This document shows positions 59,247 through 64,000 of a stretch of DNA of 64,000 bases, one piece after another. The position numbers and the translations under genes were made by a program. Source of the DNA: Endozoicomonas sp. 8E (GTDB lineage Bacteria; Pseudomonadota; Gammaproteobacteria; Pseudomonadales; Endozoicomonadaceae); assembly GCF_032883915.1 (NCBI RefSeq), contig NZ_CP120717.1, forward strand, positions 5,162,501 to 5,226,500. Reading direction: 5' to 3'. How positions within the stretch are numbered: position 1 is the stretch's first letter; each line of letters starts with the position of its first letter. The notes below the pieces were generated by a model. That model was given only the letters and a program-made list of their open reading frames with translations. It made no database searches and had not been told where the DNA came from.

Positions 59247-59807
59247 ATGAGCTGTATCAGACAACGTCACGATGAAGACGGAACCGCTCTGCTCTACACC
59301 ATGGTTTTTCTAACCCTCATGGTGATGGCGACTCTGACGGCGGTTCAATTCTCAAGCCTTGAGCAGAGAATGTCGGCCAGCTACCGGACTCATCAGACTG
59401 CTTTCGTTGCTGCAGAAACAGCAATGCTGGAGGCCGAACGCTGTATCAAAAATCAGAACAGTTGCAATGACATCAACACATTCGCCAGTGATTGCAGTGG
59501 CGGCCTCTGCTTCAGTGGCTCTGACCGTAACAGTATAATCAGCTGTCGGGCCGGTAATGCCCGTCCCTGGGAGATTGCCGCCCTCTGGACAGACGCCGGC
59601 AAAACCATTGCCGCCATCACTCTGCCTTCTGGAACTTCTGCCCGCTATGTCGTGGAATTCCTCTGCTACGTTCCAAGAACCCTGTTTGGAGTCAGCCCCA
59701 ATCCTGCCAACCCTTCAGACTGGTCACAGCTTTATCGTGTAACCGTGCTCGCTTCAGTCGATAACCTCAATAGTCAGGTCATGCTGCAGTCTACTTACAA
59801 ACGTTGA
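59247..59807 (+). CDS. pilX: Type IV pilus minor pilin PilX
   Basis: A 186-residue protein with DEDG/TALLYTMVFLTLMVMATL as the N-terminal helix; it lacks the glutamate at position 5, as PilX proteins often do. The segment SLEQRMSASYRTHQTAFVAAETAMLEAE is typical for PilX. It begins 2 bp after the pilW stop and precedes pilY1. Confidence 0.9.
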   Translation: MSCIRQRHDEDGTALLYTMVFLTLMVMATLTAVQFSSLEQRMSASYRTHQTAFVAAETAMLEAERCIKNQNSCNDINTFASDCSGGLCFSGSDRNSIISCRAGNARPWEIAALWTDAGKTIAAITLPSGTSARYVVEFLCYVPRTLFGVSPNPANPSDWSQLYRVTVLASVDNLNSQVMLQSTYKR

Positions 59808-59834
59808 GCTAACTTCGCATAAAAGGATTTCACA

Positions 59835-62800
59835 GTGTTCGTGTCAAAAGGGATCAGTCTCTCTGCAATTTTTTCAGCCAGAAAACAGTCTTCGTCTCTG
59901 TTTTGGCTAAAAATCGGCTTATTAGCATTCTTGCTCCAGACCCTTATCCTGCAGCAGGCCACCGCAGATTCCTCGGACTATGCTGCAATTCCCAATCAGG
60001 GAACCACCAGCTCACCCCCTCTGTTACTCTTTGCGCTCTCCTTTGATCACGAACTTTTCAAAAAAGCCTACAGCGACTACACAGATATAGATGGTGATGG
60101 CTTAATAGACATCACCTACAAAGACACCATTGATTACTATGGATATTTTGAATCAGACTGGTGCTACACCTACAGCAGCAGTCGTTTTCAACCTTCTGTA
60201 AGAGCAACAGGAGCCAATGGTCATAGCTGCACCACTTCAGGCGCACCCTGGAGCGGTAACTTTTTAAACTGGGGAACAATGTCCCGGATCGACCTGATCC
60301 GCAAGGCACTCTACGGCGGAATGAGGGTGACCGATACCACCAGTTTGACCACTCTGGAAAGGGCTGAAATCCCCTACGACTTCCATGCATTCAGTAAGAT
60401 CTATTCGGGCGCCGATATTAATGACTTCACACCTTACAACAGTTCCGACATCACTCTTTGTAATCTGAATCAAAGTCAGAGTGGCGCCCCTCTGGTAAGA
60501 GTCAAAAACAGCAATGACCCAAACTGGGCCGGTTTAAACCGGGTTCGCTGTCAGGGCTCATCGACTGCCGACTTCAACGTCAGGGTGGATGTCTGTCATA
60601 GTAGCTCAACCGATAGCCGATGCCAGACCTATGGCAGCTCCAGAAAGCCGGTGGGACTGATCCAAACCTATCAGGAGCTGGTAGAGTTTGGCCTTATTAC
60701 CGGCAGCTATGAAGGTAACACTCAGGGCGGGGTCATACGTAAAAACATTTCTTTCGCCAGCGATGAAGTCAATCAAAGCACAGGGCAGTTTATAAACAAC
60801 TCTGGCATGGTAGCGACCATCAATAGCTTCAGAATTTCAGATTACAGCTATAGCGCTCAGCAGTACAATTGCGGCTCTGGCAGCCCTGTCAATTGTAAAG
60901 ACTGGGGCAATCCCATGTCAGAAATTTACCTGGAAGCGCTTCGCTACTTTGCCGGGGAATCCGGACCTTCTTCCGACTACAGCGTCAGTACCGACCTGGG
61001 ATTACCCAAACCCGCCTGGCAGGATCCGTTTACGGTTGATAACCGTTGCGCCAACTGCGCCATTATTATGCTATCGACAGGACAAAACTCTTACGACAGT
61101 GATGACTACAGCAACCTTGGCGATATACTTTCGTCCGGAATCTCGCAACTTAACCAGCTAACCGATAACATCGGTAACCTTGAACCTGACCTTGTCTTTC
61201 CCGGTTCCTTTATCATCGGCAGTAACGGTAGCAGCGGCATCCGACAGTGCGAACCCAAAAACCTCAATGGCCTGTCTGATGCCCGGGGTATTTGTCCTGA
61301 AGTTCCCCACTACGAGGGCAGCTATTATATGGCTGGCCTTGCTCACTATGCGCGAACCAACGATCTGAGACCAAACCTGGCGGGCAACCAGAATGTTACC
61401 ACCTATGCGGTTGAACTGGATCAGACGGTTCCGACCCTGTCATTTGGTGTTCCTGATGGTCTGGGCAACCGTAATATTGTGTCTCTGACTCCGATTTGCC
61501 AGACCATTGACTTTGCAGACGGTTTTGACGAAGCACTCTACCGCCCCTGCCGTTATCTGGACCAGACAATAGAGAGCTTTACTACGGATAGTTCAGGCCT
61601 GCTTGACAGCATTACCTTCCGCATAGGCTGGGCCGATGAAACCTTTGGCGGAGACGGTGATACCGACTCCGAAGCTTCTTATACCATAACCACTTCAACC
61701 AATAATCTCAGAGTGCGTCTTTACGATCCGGATTTTAATGGCTCCAACAGTTTCAGATATGGCTACTCCATATCCGGGGTTCAGAATTATAGTGGTATGG
61801 TTTTGGACGCGGAATACAACTCCAGCTACATCAACGACACTCCTGCAATAAACCAGGGCTACGATGATGGCGACAGTGAGTCTGCATTGTTGATGCGAAC
61901 CTGCAAAGACGAGCCAACAAGTGGGCCCTACTGCCTCACTGTCAGTGGCACGGAGTTAACCGCTAACGATGTCACTAAAAATTTCAGGCCAAACGCTAAT
62001 GTTTCTGACCGCCTGCCAAAGCCTTTATTTCTGGCAGCAAAGTATGGCGGCTTTAACGACCTTGATAACGATAACACGCCCAATCATGACGCCAATGGTG
62101 ACAACATTCCGGACGCTGATAACAAGGAGTGGGACAATCGTAACAACCTGACAGGCTCCCTGGGTGCGGATGGTATTCCTGATAATTACTTTTTAATCAG
62201 CAACCCGGCTCGGCTTGAAAGACAGCTGGGACAGATTCTTGAGGAGATAGCCAGTCGTATATCTTCCGGCGCCAGCGCTGCCCTGATTGCCAACAGTGCC
62301 AGCGGTGTAGGCTCGGCCATTCAAGGGCTATTCCGTCCCAGAGTCACGGTCAATAACATTGATATCAGTTGGGTCGGGTTGCTCCACAGCTTATTTGTTG
62401 ATAGCAAAGGTCACTTCCGGGAAGACTCTAATGGTAACCGGACACTGGATGACTATTCGACCGACCGGGTTGTGACCTTGTCTTTTGACCCCACCAGTAA
62501 TTCTACTGTTATTCAGCGTTATACCTCTGCCGATAATGGTGTGACACTGACGCCCGACGGCGGTAACGCGGATTTGATCGAGCTGAAGCCCGTCTGGGAT
62601 GCCCGTGAACGCCTGATGGAAGTTAGCAACATTACCAGTCAACGAAACTATAATGCACTGACCAATACCGGCCGTCATATCCTGACCTGGCTGGATGCCA
62701 ATAATAATGGCCGTGTCGATGCCGGTGAGGAACAGCCCTTTGTCTCTGCCAACTTCACAGGCAGCAATAGTGGTTATCTGGGCGTCACCCCGTCGGAGTC

Positions 62801-64000
62801 AGATAAGCTGGTTAAATACATTCGTGGCGAAGATCAGACAGGTTACCGCTCTCGCTCTGTAGATATCGACAATGATGGCGACTTGGAGGTCTGGCGCCTG
62901 GGCGACATCATTCACTCCAACCCTATCGCCGTATCCAAACCGGAAGGTTACTATTCTGACAGCAAACCCTTCAACAGCAATGACTCAACCTTTATTGAGT
63001 TTCAAAAACAGTACGAGAACCGTCGTCAAGTAGTGTATGTGGGTGCCAATGACGGGATGATTCATGCCTTCAATGCCGGCTTCTGGAACAACAGTAATCA
63101 GCAGTTTGATCTGAGTTATGGCTCTGATACATCTCAGCACCCTCTGGGTGGAGAACTCTGGGCGTACGCCCCCATGAACCTTTTACCCCATCTTCGCTGG
63201 CTGTCAGAACAGGATTATCCCCACGTCTTTTACATGGATGGAGAGCCCCTGATTTTTGACGCTAATATTTTCACCCCGGATGCCGACCACCCCAAAGGTT
63301 GGGGAACGGTACTGCTCATGGGCATGCGGCTGGGCGGCGGCCCCATTGACGTCACAGTTAACAGTGCCACCCGAACCATGCGTTCTGCCTACGTCATGCT
63401 GGATATCACCAACCCGAAAAAGCCTCCGAAACTGCTGGCAGAAATTACTCACCCAGAGTTAGGCTTTACCACGGGCCGCCCCGTGGTGATACAACGGCGC
63501 AAACCCAACGCTTCCGGTGACTATAACTTTCCCACCGAAAACAACTGGTATCTGGCCTTCGGCTCGGGCCCGACAGGTACAGGACTCAGCGGTATACGAC
63601 AAGCTCTGGACAATGCCACCAGCGACCAGAATATGAAAGTGTTTGTCTATGATCTGAAAAGCAAAAGCTTTCTCAGCACTTTTAACCCCATGGACAGTGG
63701 CATAACACAGGCTTATGCCGGCAACATGGCCACCGTGGACTGGGATCAGGATTACTATGACGATGCCGTCTACTTTGGCAGCGTTGAAACCGCAGGCAAC
63801 CTAAGCGGCGAACTGCTAAGAATCAATCTCGAAGACCCACTGACTTCAAACTGGACACTGGGCACGTTAACCCGCCCGCAGCGACCTGTTACCGCCCGTC
63901 CCACTGCGGTGACTAACAGCGATAATGAACGCTGGGTCTTTGTCGGTACGGGTCGTGAATTGACCCGGGCAGACAGTATTAACAGTCAGCAGGAATTCTT
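59835..64000 (+). CDS. pilY1: Type IV pilus tip adhesin/assembly factor PilY1 (3' end outside window)
   Basis: Open for 1388 codons to the window edge. GTG 59835 follows AAGGA by about 8 bp; a GTG two codons later is the alternative. A signal peptide ends near residue 44. The N-terminal half has DIDGDGLIDITY and a second aspartate-rich loop, and the C-terminal half is the PilY1 beta-propeller with RRQVVYVGANDGMIHAF. The calcium site DWDQDYYDD, which controls pilus extension and retraction in Pseudomonas, is present. It sits on the pilus tip with the minor pilins encoded just upstream. Confidence 0.95.
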   Translation, partial: MFVSKGISLSAIFSARKQSSSLFWLKIGLLAFLLQTLILQQATADSSDYAAIPNQGTTSSPPLLLFALSFDHELFKKAYSDYTDIDGDGLIDITYKDTIDYYGYFESDWCYTYSSSRFQPSVRATGANGHSCTTSGAPWSGNFLNWGTMSRIDLIRKALYGGMRVTDTTSLTTLERAEIPYDFHAFSKIYSGADINDFTPYNSSDITLCNLNQSQSGAPLVRVKNSNDPNWAGLNRVRCQGSSTADFNVRVDVCHSSSTDSRCQTYGSSRKPVGLIQTYQELVEFGLITGSYEGNTQGGVIRKNISFASDEVNQSTGQFINNSGMVATINSFRISDYSYSAQQYNCGSGSPVNCKDWGNPMSEIYLEALRYFAGESGPSSDYSVSTDLGLPKPAWQDPFTVDNRCANCAIIMLSTGQNSYDSDDYSNLGDILSSGISQLNQLTDNIGNLEPDLVFPGSFIIGSNGSSGIRQCEPKNLNGLSDARGICPEVPHYEGSYYMAGLAHYARTNDLRPNLAGNQNVTTYAVELDQTVPTLSFGVPDGLGNRNIVSLTPICQTIDFADGFDEALYRPCRYLDQTIESFTTDSSGLLDSITFRIGWADETFGGDGDTDSEASYTITTSTNNLRVRLYDPDFNGSNSFRYGYSISGVQNYSGMVLDAEYNSSYINDTPAINQGYDDGDSESALLMRTCKDEPTSGPYCLTVSGTELTANDVTKNFRPNANVSDRLPKPLFLAAKYGGFNDLDNDNTPNHDANGDNIPDADNKEWDNRNNLTGSLGADGIPDNYFLISNPARLERQLGQILEEIASRISSGASAALIANSASGVGSAIQGLFRPRVTVNNIDISWVGLLHSLFVDSKGHFREDSNGNRTLDDYSTDRVVTLSFDPTSNSTVIQRYTSADNGVTLTPDGGNADLIELKPVWDARERLMEVSNITSQRNYNALTNTGRHILTWLDANNNGRVDAGEEQPFVSANFTGSNSGYLGVTPSESDKLVKYIRGEDQTGYRSRSVDIDNDGDLEVWRLGDIIHSNPIAVSKPEGYYSDSKPFNSNDSTFIEFQKQYENRRQVVYVGANDGMIHAFNAGFWNNSNQQFDLSYGSDTSQHPLGGELWAYAPMNLLPHLRWLSEQDYPHVFYMDGEPLIFDANIFTPDADHPKGWGTVLLMGMRLGGGPIDVTVNSATRTMRSAYVMLDITNPKKPPKLLAEITHPELGFTTGRPVVIQRRKPNASGDYNFPTENNWYLAFGSGPTGTGLSGIRQALDNATSDQNMKVFVYDLKSKSFLSTFNPMDSGITQAYAGNMATVDWDQDYYDDAVYFGSVETAGNLSGELLRINLEDPLTSNWTLGTLTRPQRPVTARPTAVTNSDNERWVFVGTGRELTRADSINSQQEF

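Overview
This window looks like chromosome from a marine, host-associated gammaproteobacterium of the Oceanospirillales, most like Endozoicomonas. That placement is inference from gene families and order, not from a search. Most of it is conserved housekeeping DNA in blocks also seen in Pseudomonas and relatives: gltX beside Ala/Glu tRNA genes, petABC, rplM-rpsI, rpe-gph-trpEGDC, zapG/zapE, amgK-murU-djlA, lptD-surA-pdxA-ksgA-apaH, and type IV pilus genes pilC, pilD-coaE, fimX and fimT-pilVWXY1.

Layout. 1-3210: a partial exported kinase-like gene, an EamA transporter, msrC and a small membrane protein. 3415-6022: an array of 22 minus-strand tRNA and tRNA-like genes (3 Ala, 6 Glu, 4 Gly and 9 aberrant Gly-like copies) downstream of gltX. 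7922-12784: a CPA1 antiporter, an AT-rich unknown gene beside a palindromic repeat element, a YeiE-like LysR regulator and an unknown exported protein. 12895-31720: ridA, a shikimate-kinase-like gene, cytochrome bc1, ribosomal proteins, rpe/gph/trp, a degenerate SodC lipoprotein, OsmC, HIT, cysZ, trxB, zapG and zapE. 31760-33381: a decayed patch with a transporter remnant, a second repeat element and a toxin-antitoxin pair, bounded by two 150-bp direct repeats. 33353-44070: peptidoglycan recycling, envelope assembly (LptD, SurA) and pdxA/ksgA/apaH, with a third repeat element carrying four 47-bp tandem units. 44107-53101: a secreted zinc-finger-like protein, then pilC and pilD-coaE separated by about 4.9 kb holding two toxin-antitoxin modules, a LysR regulator and a serine hydrolase. 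53136-64000: nadE, fimX and the minor pilin operon ending in a pilY1 cut by the window edge.

How the genes work together. The pilus genes supply inner-membrane platform (PilC), prepilin peptidase (PilD), c-di-GMP control (FimX), minor pilins and the tip adhesin (PilY1). LptD, SurA, MurU, AmgK and DjlA serve the cell envelope. The cytochrome bc1 genes support aerobic respiration.

The strongest candidate for something undescribed is the set of nine tRNA-Gly-like genes. They keep the GCC anticodon and the acceptor, D and anticodon arms. All nine have a rebuilt T-arm (86 instead of 76 nt), no encoded CCA, and a G3-U70 wobble pair, which is the main alanyl-tRNA synthetase identity element. They are spread in 117-bp tandem units between normal tRNA-Gly and tRNA-Glu genes.
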